A DNA stretch of 64,000 bases. Source: Aestuariispira ectoiniformans (GTDB taxonomy: Bacteria; Pseudomonadota; Alphaproteobacteria; UBA8366; Aestuariispiraceae). Every line of letters begins with the position of its first letter. Positions within the stretch are counted from its first letter, which is position 1. The position numbers and the translations under genes are program-made. The notes under the pieces were generated by a model. That model was not told where the DNA came from and did not search any database. It saw only the letters and a list, made by a program, of their open reading frames with translations. Location: the NCBI RefSeq assembly GCF_025136295.1, contig NZ_CP062788.1, positions 3,117,588 to 3,181,587 on the forward strand, given 5' to 3'. Below, piece by piece: positions 52,527-63,319 of the stretch.

Positions 52527-53546
52527 ATGACGATACTCCCTCCCGCCTTTTCCCGGATTTTAGTCATCCTCGGAGCCAGTCTGATAGCCTCGGCCTGCTC
52601 CCCCTACGTTTATGAAAGCGAAATCACCGCTTTCAGCAACGGCGTTGATAGGTCTCTGAAAGCCTATAACGCGCTGTTGCCCCAATATGAAAAATGGGCG
52701 ACGGAAAAACGCGATGCATCCCTTCTCGCCCGATTTGCCGATACAGGGGAAAGGCCGTCCACATCCGACGCCTGTGAATTGCTGCGCAGCCAATACGACA
52801 GCCGCTTCGCAGGTCAGGGCGCCCCCACCGTCGCCTTGCTGTCGCAGGACGAACTCGCAAAATGCCAGGTAACGCCTGTTCCCGGAATAGACCCGGCGAA
52901 AGGCCTGCCCAATCTTGGCGCGCTGGCTGACAGCCTGCGTTCCTACGCGTCTGCCCTTCAGGCCATCACCAATGCCGAAGCGGAAAAGGACCTGGAAAAG
53001 GCCTTTGGCAGCTTTAACACAAGCGCGACCGGCCTGCTCAAGACGGTTAATCAGGAACTCGTAAAAAGAAACGAGAAACAACTCGACGCTTTGGGAGCCC
53101 TTGTCTATCAGGCCGGGCTTGCCGGACTGCGCCAACGCCGCTTCAACGCCTTGAAGGAGGCCGTAAACAACAATGCGGCGGTTGTCGACCGGGGTTCCAG
53201 TCTTCTTGCGGAGGCTGCCTTCGACATTTACGGCCCGGCCCTGACCGCGAAGAAAAAAGCATTGGAGCAGGCGGAGAACAAAGCCCTGACGGCAACGCCG
53301 GGCAACTATATCGCCATATGGAAAAGCCTTCACAAGGCACGCGACAGCTATATTCAGGCTCTGGAAAGCAGCCCGGTTTATGCCTTTGCCGGTATCCGGT
53401 CCACCCATGAGGCCCTGCGACAGTCTTTGAACAATCCGGGTAACCGCGCCCAGCTTGCGGCCCTGCACAAAAACATTGTGGTCCTGAAGGTCGCCGCCGA
53501 GACGGCCTTCAACACATTGAAGCCAGCCGAACCGGGTGGATCATAA
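52527..53546 (+). CDS. Putative lipoprotein, unknown function
   Basis: A 339-residue protein with a lipoprotein signal: basic/hydrophobic start, then LGASLIASAC with Cys24 as the lipidation site. The rest is strongly helical and Ala/Leu/Lys-rich (for example AEKDLEKAFGSFNTSATGLL and KALEQAENKALTA). A possible disulfide pair, CELLRSQYDSRF and KCQVTP, lies in the first third. I do not recognise a family. It is divergent from the lipase gene across a 255-base gap (52272-52526) and followed after 59 bases by a small helical protein. The three may form a functional unit, but this is only positional. Confidence 0.7.
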   Translation: MTILPPAFSRILVILGASLIASACSPYVYESEITAFSNGVDRSLKAYNALLPQYEKWATEKRDASLLARFADTGERPSTSDACELLRSQYDSRFAGQGAPTVALLSQDELAKCQVTPVPGIDPAKGLPNLGALADSLRSYASALQAITNAEAEKDLEKAFGSFNTSATGLLKTVNQELVKRNEKQLDALGALVYQAGLAGLRQRRFNALKEAVNNNAAVVDRGSSLLAEAAFDIYGPALTAKKKALEQAENKALTATPGNYIAIWKSLHKARDSYIQALESSPVYAFAGIRSTHEALRQSLNNPGNRAQLAALHKNIVVLKVAAETAFNTLKPAEPGGS

Positions 53547-53605
53547 CGCCCGCCTGACGTTCGACTTTCCTTGGTCAGACCGACCAGCCCAGAGGGAGAG
53601 TAACC

Positions 53606-53977
53606 GTGCCGATATCACAACGAGCCCAAAGACTGAGAACCAACCTGCGCCTGGCGGTGCTGGAGAATATAACCGCCCTCAACAGGCAGAGAAAAGCCGC
53701 CGTTCAGGCCGGTGACGGAGATGCAGCCACCAATATCCAGGATGATATAAACGGCCTTCACGACAGACTGGACGACCTTTCCTTTCTCAGCCTGCAGGAC
53801 CTTGAGGACAGCCGGGAGGTCACACAGACCATCACGGACCTGCAGAAGGCTGCCGGAGACCTTGAGGATGAGGCTGGCAAGATCCAGTCCATTGCCGACG
53901 CCCTGAAAAAAGGCGCAGAGATCGCCGACAAAATATCGAAAATCATCGTCAAGTTGAGAGATATAATTCCAGTCTGA
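53606..53977 (+). CDS. Small helical protein, unknown function
   Basis: A 123-residue protein with high predicted helix and coiled-coil character. Residues about 15-60 and 65-118 show heptad-like spacing of Leu/Ile (QDLEDSREVTQTITDLQKAA, then KIQSIADALKKGAEIADKIS). No signal peptide, no cysteines, no known motif. The start is GTG 53606 with GAGGGAG upstream. It is probably co-transcribed with the lipoprotein gene. The sequence after it (53978-54208) is the regulatory region of dctP. Confidence 0.65.
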   Translation: MPISQRAQRLRTNLRLAVLENITALNRQRKAAVQAGDGDAATNIQDDINGLHDRLDDLSFLSLQDLEDSREVTQTITDLQKAAGDLEDEAGKIQSIADALKKGAEIADKISKIIVKLRDIIPV

Positions 53978-53999
53978 CAGCCACCTCAAATCGACATAT

Positions 54000-54019
54000 T
54001 TGTGCGGAAATCCGCACAA
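54000..54019. promoter_or_regulatory. DctD-like binding palindrome upstream of dctP
   Basis: A 20-base palindrome (TTGTGCGGA-AA-TCCGCACAA), 104 bases upstream of the sigma-54 promoter. It matches the TGTGCGG-N4-CCGCACA type of site I recall for rhizobial DctD. A degenerate second site (TGTGACTTTCCACACA, 54035-54050) and a half-site (GTGCGAAAT, 54061-54069) follow, as in tandem DctD sites. Confidence 0.75.
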
Positions 54020-54082
54020 GGTTTTGCACTAAAATGTGACTTTCCACACAGGCGATGCAGGTGCGAAATATTTTTGTCATAA

Positions 54083-55192
<1,110 letters not shown>

Positions 55193-55285
55193 CAGCGACC
55201 ACTTTCCATATAAATCACGCAGTCGCTTAACGGGCGGGCCGGTATGTCAAAAGGCAACCGGCCCGTCGTCCACGGGGAGGGTCCA

Positions 55286-55840
55286 ATGTTCCGTTTCCTT
55301 GAGAAACTGGAAGAGGCTGTCATCAGTCTCATTCTGGTTGCCATGACCCTACTGGTCTTCGTAGAGGTCATCCTACGTTTCTTCTTTAACACAGGCCTGC
55401 TCTGGTCCCAGGAAGCAACGCTTCATATGTCTGCCTGGCTGGTCCTGTTCGGCATGTCATACGGCGTCAAGAAAGGCGCACATATCGGGGTGGATGTGCT
55501 GGTCGAATCCCTGCCGGTGGCGGGAAAGAAAATCGCCGGCCTGATCGCGGTTGCCGCCAGTCTGGCCTATGCCACGCTGCTTGGCTATGGCGGCTGGGTC
55601 TATCTGGCAAAGGTCAAAATGATCGGTATCGAACTGGAAGATATGCCGATCCAGAAATGGGTTGCGCATTCGATCCTGTTCATCGGCATGGTCTGGTTGG
55701 GCTGGCGTCTGATCGTGCTTGCCTGGAACACGATCAGGGGCGACGCACACGGTTTTGTCTTCGCTGACGAGGCCAAGGAAGCCCTGCATGAACTGGAAGA
55801 ACACAAAAAAGATGAACTGCAACATGGTGGGGAGCGCTAA
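55286..55840 (+). CDS. dctQ: TRAP transporter small permease DctQ
   Basis: A 184-residue four-helix membrane protein: first helix VISLILVAMTLLVFVEVILR, then WLVLFGMSYGVKKGAHIGVD, the most conserved DctQ block. It has a charged cytoplasmic tail rich in Glu/Lys/His. The start is ATG 55286 (MFRFLEKLEEA) with GGGGAGGG upstream. It lies four bases before dctM. Confidence 0.9.
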   Translation: MFRFLEKLEEAVISLILVAMTLLVFVEVILRFFFNTGLLWSQEATLHMSAWLVLFGMSYGVKKGAHIGVDVLVESLPVAGKKIAGLIAVAASLAYATLLGYGGWVYLAKVKMIGIELEDMPIQKWVAHSILFIGMVWLGWRLIVLAWNTIRGDAHGFVFADEAKEALHELEEHKKDELQHGGER

Positions 55841-55843
55841 GCC

Positions 55844-57244
55844 ATGACGACACTCGCACTCTTTGCCCTGCTGTTCCTTTTCATGTTCCTAGGCATGCCG
55901 ATCGCCATGGCGCTGGGCCTGTCCAGCGTGATGACAATCCTGTTTTTCTCCAGCGATTCCATCGCATCCATCGCGTTGAAATTGTTCGAATCGCTGTCTG
56001 AGCATTACACCCTGCTCGCCATCCCCTTCTTCATCCTGTCCTCAGGCTTCCTGTCGACCGGGGGTGTGGCGCGCCGCCTGATCCGTTTCGCGGTATCCAT
56101 CGTCGGGCACATCAAAGGCGGGCTGGCTATGGCTTCCGTCCTCGCATGCATGCTGTTTGCCGCAGTTTCCGGCTCGTCACCGGCGACAGTTGCCGCCATC
56201 GGCAGCATTGTGATCGCCGGGATGGCCAAATCCGGTTACCCGAAAAGTTTTGCCGCCGGTGTCATCTGTAACGCAGGCACACTGGGTATCCTGATTCCGC
56301 CGTCGATTGTCATGCTGGTCTATGCCGCCGCAACGGAGGTATCCGCCGCGCGCATGTTTATGGCCGGTTTCATTCCGGGCATTTCCATGGGCCTGTTGCT
56401 GATGGTGGCAATCTATGTGGTTGCCAGGGTCAAGAACCTGCCAGCCAGCCCCTTCCCCGGCTTCGGCGAGGTCAGTGCCTCCTTTGTGAGTGCGCTGGGC
56501 GGGATCATGCTGATCGTGATCGTATTGGGTGCCATTTATGGCGGCGTCGCCAGCCCGACGGAGGCCGCTGCGGTTTCTGCGGTATACGCCTTCCTGATTT
56601 CGGTTCTGGTCTATCGCGATATCGGCCCGCTGGCGCATGTTCCCCTTCGCAAGGAGGGCGAGGATATCGCCTCTGCAACCCTGCGCGGCATCGTGCAGTC
56701 CGTGGTCGCCATCCCGAAAAGCTTCACGGATCCGCGTGTTCGTGACGTGGTTCTCGAAGCGGCCAAGGTCAGCATCATGCTGTTGTTCATCATCGCCAAC
56801 GCGATGCTGTTCGCGCATGTGCTGACGACGGAACGCATTCCGCATCATATCGCCGACTTCATCACCCATCTGGGCCTGCCCTCCTGGGCGTTCCTGATCG
56901 CGGTGAACATTCTGCTGCTGGTAGCGGGCAACTTCATGGAACCCTCGGCGATTATCCTGATCATGGCGCCGATCCTGTTCCCGATCGCCCAGAAACTGGG
57001 CATCGACCCGATCCACCTGGGCATCATCATGGTGGTCAATATGGAAGTGGGCATGATCACGCCGCCGGTGGGACTGAACCTTTTCGTCACCGCCGGGATC
57101 ACGGGCGAGTCTATAGGCTGGGTCATCAAGGCAGCCCTGCCATGGCTCGGCCTGCTGCTGTTCTTCCTGATGATCATCACCTATGTGCCGCAGGTCTCGC
57201 TGGCCCTGCCGGAATGGATCGACTACCTGCACGGCTATAAATAA
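55844..57244 (+). CDS. dctM: TRAP transporter large permease DctM
   Basis: A 466-residue membrane protein with about a dozen hydrophobic segments. DctM signatures are FLFMFLGMPIAMALGLSSV, FAAVSGSSPATVAAIGSIVI, GTLGILIPPSIVMLVYAAAT and MEVGMITPPVGLNLFVTAGI. A loop near 250-300 is longer than in the shortest homologues, giving the 466-residue form seen in C4-dicarboxylate systems. It forms the sodium-coupled transport unit with DctQ. A clear terminator follows. Confidence 0.93.
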   Translation: MTTLALFALLFLFMFLGMPIAMALGLSSVMTILFFSSDSIASIALKLFESLSEHYTLLAIPFFILSSGFLSTGGVARRLIRFAVSIVGHIKGGLAMASVLACMLFAAVSGSSPATVAAIGSIVIAGMAKSGYPKSFAAGVICNAGTLGILIPPSIVMLVYAAATEVSAARMFMAGFIPGISMGLLLMVAIYVVARVKNLPASPFPGFGEVSASFVSALGGIMLIVIVLGAIYGGVASPTEAAAVSAVYAFLISVLVYRDIGPLAHVPLRKEGEDIASATLRGIVQSVVAIPKSFTDPRVRDVVLEAAKVSIMLLFIIANAMLFAHVLTTERIPHHIADFITHLGLPSWAFLIAVNILLLVAGNFMEPSAIILIMAPILFPIAQKLGIDPIHLGIIMVVNMEVGMITPPVGLNLFVTAGITGESIGWVIKAALPWLGLLLFFLMIITYVPQVSLALPEWIDYLHGYK

Positions 57245-57271
57245 CGCCGGGACAAGCGACTGAAAAACTGA

Positions 57272-57304
57272 AGGGCACCCACGAACGCGGGTGCCCTTTT
57301 TCTT
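57272..57304 (+). terminator. Rho-independent terminator of dctPQM
   Basis: AGGGCACCC, eight-base loop, GGGTGCCCT followed by a T-rich stretch (TTTTTC). The stem is perfect over nine pairs. It may also serve the convergent symporter gene, as the sequence before it on the other strand has As. Confidence 0.88.
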
Positions 57305-57327
57305 TTGCCGGAATGGCAGCAGACAGA

Positions 57328-58800
57328 TCAGGCCTGCTGTTTGGCCCCTTCCGCAGTTTCTTCCGAGGCAGCCCCCGGGGCCGCACCGGTCCAGGCGCTG
57401 CGGCATAGATCCAGGTCCGGGAAGTCATCCGGGTTCAGGACCGGACGGTCAACACCGGCCTTCAACTGACGCCGGAAGTCGCTCAGAATGCGAAGGCAGG
57501 TCGGCAACAGCATCATGATCACCACCAGGTTCACGACCGCCAGAATACCCATCATCGGATCGGAGAAGAAGAAGACCGCGGTTGCCCCCGGCGCGGTAGC
57601 ACCGGCAAAGACAATCCCGATGACAACGAGACGCAGGATAAGCTGCGCCACTTTGCTGTGGGTGATTTCGGTCAGTGCGTTTTCACCCAGATAGTAGTTG
57701 TAGATGATCGAACTGAAGGCAAAGAGCAGGATCATGAAGGACAGGAAATACTGCGTCCAATCGCCCAGATGGGAGACCAGCGACTGCTGCGTCAATGCGA
57801 TGCCGTCGACACCTTCCGCACCCGGCGTATAGACGTCGCCCAGTAGAATCACAAAAGCCGTACAGCTGCAGACCAGCATGGTATCGATGAAGACAGAGAA
57901 GGACTGTGTGATGCCCTGGCTGATCGGGTGGCGCACATCGGCGGTTGCCGCCACGTTCGGGGCAGACCCCAGACCGGCTTCGTTGGAGAAAAGGCCACGG
58001 CGCAGGCCCTGTGCCAAAGCAGCCCCCATACCGCCGCCAACGGCCTCTTCCAGACCGAAGGCGTTATTGAAAATCGTGCTCAGCACAGACGGGATCGCGT
58101 CGATATTCATCACGATGACAACCAGTGCCATGCCGATATAACCCAGTGCCATCACCGGCACGACGACGTCGGCGGCCTTGGCGATACGGCGGATACCGCC
58201 GAAAACGATGAAACCGGACAGCAGAGCCAGGAAGATACCGGTATAAAGCCGGTCGATACCCAGGCTGTCCTTGACCGCACCGGCAACCGTATTGCCCTGG
58301 AAAGCATTAAAACCAAGGGCGAAGGCGGTAATCAGGCAGACGGCATAAAGAACCGCCAGCCATTTGAAATTCGCCCCCAGGCCATAGACGATGGACTGGG
58401 CCGGGCCACCACGGAACTGGCCGTCGTCTTCCCGGCGCTTGAATAGCTGTGCCAGGGAACATTCGACCAGACTGGTCGCCATGCCGACAAGTGCAATCGC
58501 CCACATCCAGAAGACAGCACCGGGGCCGCCCAGCGTGATGGCAACGGCAACACCGGCAATATTGCCACCGCCAACGCGCCCGCCAACAGACAGGAGCAGC
58601 GCCTCACGGGCGGACACTGCGTTGGGATCGCCTGTCTGGTTTTTGCCCGAAAGGACACGGAACATCCGGGTGAAATATTCAAACTGAACGAAACCCGTGA
58701 GAACGGTGATGAACAGACCAAAGACAACCAGCAGCGGGATCAGCGCCCACCCCCAGGTCAAATCGCCAATCAGGCCAAAAATGCTTTCAATAGTCTCCAA
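57328..58800 (-). CDS. Sodium:alanine/glycine symporter (AGCS family)
   Basis: A 490-residue membrane symporter of the AGCS family with about ten helices. Family blocks visible are VSAREALLLSVGGRVGGGNI, FLALLSGFIVFGGIRRIAKA, EEAVGGGMGAALAQGLRRGL, FSNEAGLGSAPNVAATADVR and SSIIYNYYLGENAL. It imports alanine or glycine with sodium. I place the start at TTG 58800, with TGGAG seven bases upstream. A longer frame exists, but its N terminus is not family-like. It is preceded by a 260-base region with several hairpins. Confidence 0.9.
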   Translation of the reverse strand: METIESIFGLIGDLTWGWALIPLLVVFGLFITVLTGFVQFEYFTRMFRVLSGKNQTGDPNAVSAREALLLSVGGRVGGGNIAGVAVAITLGGPGAVFWMWAIALVGMATSLVECSLAQLFKRREDDGQFRGGPAQSIVYGLGANFKWLAVLYAVCLITAFALGFNAFQGNTVAGAVKDSLGIDRLYTGIFLALLSGFIVFGGIRRIAKAADVVVPVMALGYIGMALVVIVMNIDAIPSVLSTIFNNAFGLEEAVGGGMGAALAQGLRRGLFSNEAGLGSAPNVAATADVRHPISQGITQSFSVFIDTMLVCSCTAFVILLGDVYTPGAEGVDGIALTQQSLVSHLGDWTQYFLSFMILLFAFSSIIYNYYLGENALTEITHSKVAQLILRLVVIGIVFAGATAPGATAVFFFSDPMMGILAVVNLVVIMMLLPTCLRILSDFRRQLKAGVDRPVLNPDDFPDLDLCRSAWTGAAPGAASEETAEGAKQQA

Positions 58801-59060
58801 GACTAGTCTCCATTGATGTGACCGGCCCGCCGAGAAAGCAGCCCGGCTCAAAGGTGGCTCAAGGCATGACCGCGAAGTCCGGCGATGCCTTGACGGCGAA
58901 ACCTTGCGGAAAACAAGTTCCCGTTCCGGAATGATGGATGGGGGGAGAAACGCCCCTGTCAGGCTGGAGACCCAGCCGACGAAATAAAATTTCGCGATGA
59001 CCTATAACAGGATGCGGGACTAGTCAAGTAAGGTAGCTATGAAATAACCATGCGGTTTTC
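58801..59060 (-). other. Structured leader region of the AGCS symporter gene
   Basis: No gene lies in this 260-base gap. On the transcript it can form at least three hairpins: 58859-58893 (9-bp outer stem TCAAGGCAT/ATGCCTTGA plus inner pairs), 58962-58977 (GGCTGG/CCAGCC with a four-base loop), and GGGGC around GTTTCTCC near 58941-58955. It lacks the conserved core words of the glycine riboswitch. It could be an unrecognised regulatory leader or just a structured 5' end. Confidence 0.4.
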
Positions 59061-59525
59061 CTAATGTTCGACCAGCGCCGCCGCCCGGCGGTCCAGGCTT
59101 TCCTGCGGCCAGTATTTGGATCGCTGGTAATATTCGGTCATGGCCGGAACATCCTCAGGCAGGATGACCCAGGGCTGTTTGCTTTCGGTAAAAATATGAA
59201 TATCCGGCGGGCAGGCATCCGGGTTTTCAAGCGTCCCGACCCGGATGAAATTGAATGTCGGCCCCGACCCGGAATAAACACTCCACAGCGCCACCTGACA
59301 GGTCGGACAGCGATAGATGGTCTGTCCCTTCCCGCTTTCGCTGGGCGTATCAACCCCAACCGGCGTACCGGATAAAAGCCTGACCTTGCTCGATTCGATG
59401 AGGGCGTTCAGCGCAAAGGCCGCCCCCGTCTCGCGCTGACACCAGCGACAGTGACAACAATGCACAAAAAGCGGCCTATCGGTCAGTTCGTAAGTGCATT
59501 CCCCACAGGTGCAATGGCCTTTCAT
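59061..59525 (-). CDS. GFA-family zinc-binding protein
   Basis: A 154-residue protein of the GFA (glutathione-dependent formaldehyde-activating enzyme-like, CENP-V) family. It has the zinc-binding cysteines in KGHCTCGECTYEL, FVHCCHCRWCQRETGAAFAL and RCPTCQVALWSVY. Most members have no proven activity. ATG 59525 with AGAGGAAA upstream is preferred to a longer frame. Single gene, divergent from the small ORF at 59698. Confidence 0.85.
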   Translation of the reverse strand: MKGHCTCGECTYELTDRPLFVHCCHCRWCQRETGAAFALNALIESSKVRLLSGTPVGVDTPSESGKGQTIYRCPTCQVALWSVYSGSGPTFNFIRVGTLENPDACPPDIHIFTESKQPWVILPEDVPAMTEYYQRSKYWPQESLDRRAAALVEH

Positions 59526-59697
59526 GGTGTAATTTCCTCTTAGCACTTTTTGGGCGAGAATTTGGGGTTCAGCAAATAAAGAAAACGCCCAAAGCAATAA
59601 CTAGCTTACCCCGACTATTCCATGATCAAGGCCTGCCTGCAATTCTAGCTATCTATGATAGAATGGCACCAAATCAATATCCTTAAGGAATTGTGTT

Positions 59698-59985
59698 ATG
59701 TCTTCCCCAGTGGAAACAGTTGATTTGATACAGCGCCTGCAATCCGAAGGGCTCACGGAAGAGCTCTTTGAAGAATTGCATCATTTTGGCTCACAATCAT
59801 CCATCCGCGAACATATCAACTATCTTGGAACAATAGATAGGTATCGCGGCGGTCGGAAAAGCGAGTGGAATAATCTGAAGCTGCACTGTCGACTAGATCT
59901 AATAGAACATCGGATTAACGTAAGCGGCAGACAGATTGACCAATCCGATATAGACGATGCGTTGGCTGCCTTCCCTCTTTCTTGA
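59698..59985 (+). CDS. Hypothetical protein, 95 residues
   Basis: An open frame with ATG and a TTAAGGAATT ribosome-binding site. The protein is charged and helical (EGLTEELFEELHHFGSQSSI near the N terminus, DQSDIDDALAAFPLS at the end), with no membrane segment or signal. I do not recognise the family. The surrounding DNA is slightly more AT-rich than neighbouring operons and the gene stands alone between the GFA gene and a terminator. Moderate confidence that it is real. Confidence 0.5.
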   Translation: MSSPVETVDLIQRLQSEGLTEELFEELHHFGSQSSIREHINYLGTIDRYRGGRKSEWNNLKLHCRLDLIEHRINVSGRQIDQSDIDDALAAFPLS

Positions 59986-60000
59986 CGACACCGTCCCTAC

Positions 60001-60026
60001 AAAAAAACGCCGGGCAAAAGCCCGGC
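60001..60026 (-). terminator. Rho-independent terminator of the hydantoinase operon
   Basis: On the minus strand GCCGGGC-TTTT-GCCCGGC followed by G and seven Ts, about 75 bases after the dihydropyrimidinase stop. Confidence 0.9.
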
Positions 60027-60099
60027 TGAGTGGTCGGCGTGGTCCGGAGGGGCCGCTTTTCGCGGACAGGTTCTGGTGACCCCTCCCAACCTCTTTGGC

Positions 60100-61629
<1,530 letters not shown>

Positions 61630-61636
61630 TTAGGGG

Positions 61637-63139
61637 TTAGGCTTTCTTCTTGCCCATGGAGAGCAGCAGATAAGCCGCACCCGCCACGAACAGTCCGACG
61701 AACCACGCATAGGTGTAGATCGTCGCAAAGAAGGGTGAGACGCTGTCCGTCACGCCAACGGCATTCAGGAAGCCCGGCAGGTTCGGCAGGATACCGATGA
61801 TCAAAGCCAGGATGCCAGCCCAGTTCCAGCCATTGGAACCGCTGTAAATGCCGTTATGCCGGAACAGGTCTTCCACCTTCAGGTTCTGTTTCCTGAGCAG
61901 ATAGTAATCCGCCAGCATGACACCCGCGATCGGGCCCAGCAGCGCGGAATAGGCAATCAGCCAGCCGACGATATGGTTCACCAGGATCCAGGGGAACATC
62001 ACCAGACCGATGCCCGCCGTGATATAGCCGCCCTTACGCAGGTTGATGGCGCTGGGTGCGAGGTTGGAGAACCCGTGCGCCGGGGCGACAACGTTGGCCG
62101 CCAGGTTGGTGGTCAGCGTCGCCACGATCAGGGCAAACAGCGCGATGATGATGGTAAACCCGCCCATCTTCTCGGTCAGGGCAATCGGGTCCCAGATCGC
62201 CTCGCCGAAGATCACGACGGTTGCAGAGGTCACCGCGGATGCGATGAAGGCAAACAGCGCCATCGGGATCGGCAGGCCGACCGCCTGGCCGACAAACTGG
62301 TCTTTCTGGCTTTTGGCGTAACGGGTGAAGTCCGGAATATTCAGCGCCAATGTCGCCCAATAGCCGATCATGCCGGTCAGGCTGGGCCAGAAGACGGACC
62401 AGAACTGGCCTTCTTTCGGCTGACCTTTGTCAAACTGGCTGGGCGTGGAGAGCATCTCACCAAAACCACCTGCCTTGAAATAGGCCCAGGCCAACAGCGC
62501 CAGCCCCATCAGCAGAAGGAAGGGCGCGGCATAGGTTTCCAGCCAGCGGATGGATTCCGTGCCGTTGCGGATGAAGTAGATATGGATCGCCCAGAACACC
62601 AGGAAGCAGACGAATTGCGCCAGGTTGATGCCCAGGATCGGCAGCGGATCAGCCGCCAGCGCCCCGCCGGTCAGCGTATTCAGGATCACATAGATCGCCG
62701 AACCACCGACCCAGGTCTGGATACCGAACCAGCCACAGGCGACGACGCCACGGGCAACCGCCGGGATTTTCGCGCCCACCGGGCCAAAAGACGCCCGCAG
62801 CAGCACCGGGAACGGGATGCCGTATTTCGCCCCGGCATGGCCCACGAGGACCATCGGGATCAACACGATGATATTGGCCAGTAGAATGGTGCTTACCGCC
62901 TCACCCCAGGACATGCCCGCCCCGATCAGATAAGAGGCCAGCAGATAGGTCGGAACGCAGACCACCATGCCAACCCAAAGGGCGGCAATGGCCTTCCAGT
63001 CCCATGTCCGCGTCTCGCGGGTGGTTGGGGCCTGGTCTTCGTTCCACAGGTCCGCGTCGACCCCCGATAGTTTTGTATGCGCGACGCCGAACTCGTCCAA
63101 GACGGTCCCTTCCGACGCCGTGGTTGCATTGTCAGTCAC
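61637..63139 (-). CDS. NCS1-family nucleobase/hydantoin:cation symporter
   Basis: A 500-residue NCS1 (cytosine/purine/hydantoin) transporter with twelve predicted helices. Family blocks are NEDQAPTTRETRTWDWKAIA at the N terminus, FPVLLRASFGPVGAKIPAVA, WFGIQTWVGGSAIYVILNTL, NIPDFTRYAKSQKDQFVGQA, and the N-rich LAANVVAPAHGFSNLAP. It probably imports uracil, thymine, dihydropyrimidines or hydantoins for the adjacent enzymes. It lies between the amidase and dihydropyrimidinase genes on the same strand. Confidence 0.9.
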   Translation of the reverse strand: MTDNATTASEGTVLDEFGVAHTKLSGVDADLWNEDQAPTTRETRTWDWKAIAALWVGMVVCVPTYLLASYLIGAGMSWGEAVSTILLANIIVLIPMVLVGHAGAKYGIPFPVLLRASFGPVGAKIPAVARGVVACGWFGIQTWVGGSAIYVILNTLTGGALAADPLPILGINLAQFVCFLVFWAIHIYFIRNGTESIRWLETYAAPFLLLMGLALLAWAYFKAGGFGEMLSTPSQFDKGQPKEGQFWSVFWPSLTGMIGYWATLALNIPDFTRYAKSQKDQFVGQAVGLPIPMALFAFIASAVTSATVVIFGEAIWDPIALTEKMGGFTIIIALFALIVATLTTNLAANVVAPAHGFSNLAPSAINLRKGGYITAGIGLVMFPWILVNHIVGWLIAYSALLGPIAGVMLADYYLLRKQNLKVEDLFRHNGIYSGSNGWNWAGILALIIGILPNLPGFLNAVGVTDSVSPFFATIYTYAWFVGLFVAGAAYLLLSMGKKKA

Positions 63140-63319
63140 AACATTTCTCCCAAACAGGCCGCAACGGTTTATCGGGCATTTATGGTTTTCGATCTCGCCC
63201 AGTTTTTATAATGCGGCACGCCGTGCATCGGTCCCCTTAAAGCGCCCCGCCGATGCTTCGGGGCGGGCCGGTCACCTCCCCTGTATTGAAATGACCGGCC
63301 GAATGATTCGGTGCTCCCG

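Noticed and set aside
58801-59060. Glycine riboswitch upstream of the AGCS symporter
   Set aside because: I looked for the conserved core words of the glycine aptamer on the minus strand and did not find them; only generic hairpins are present.
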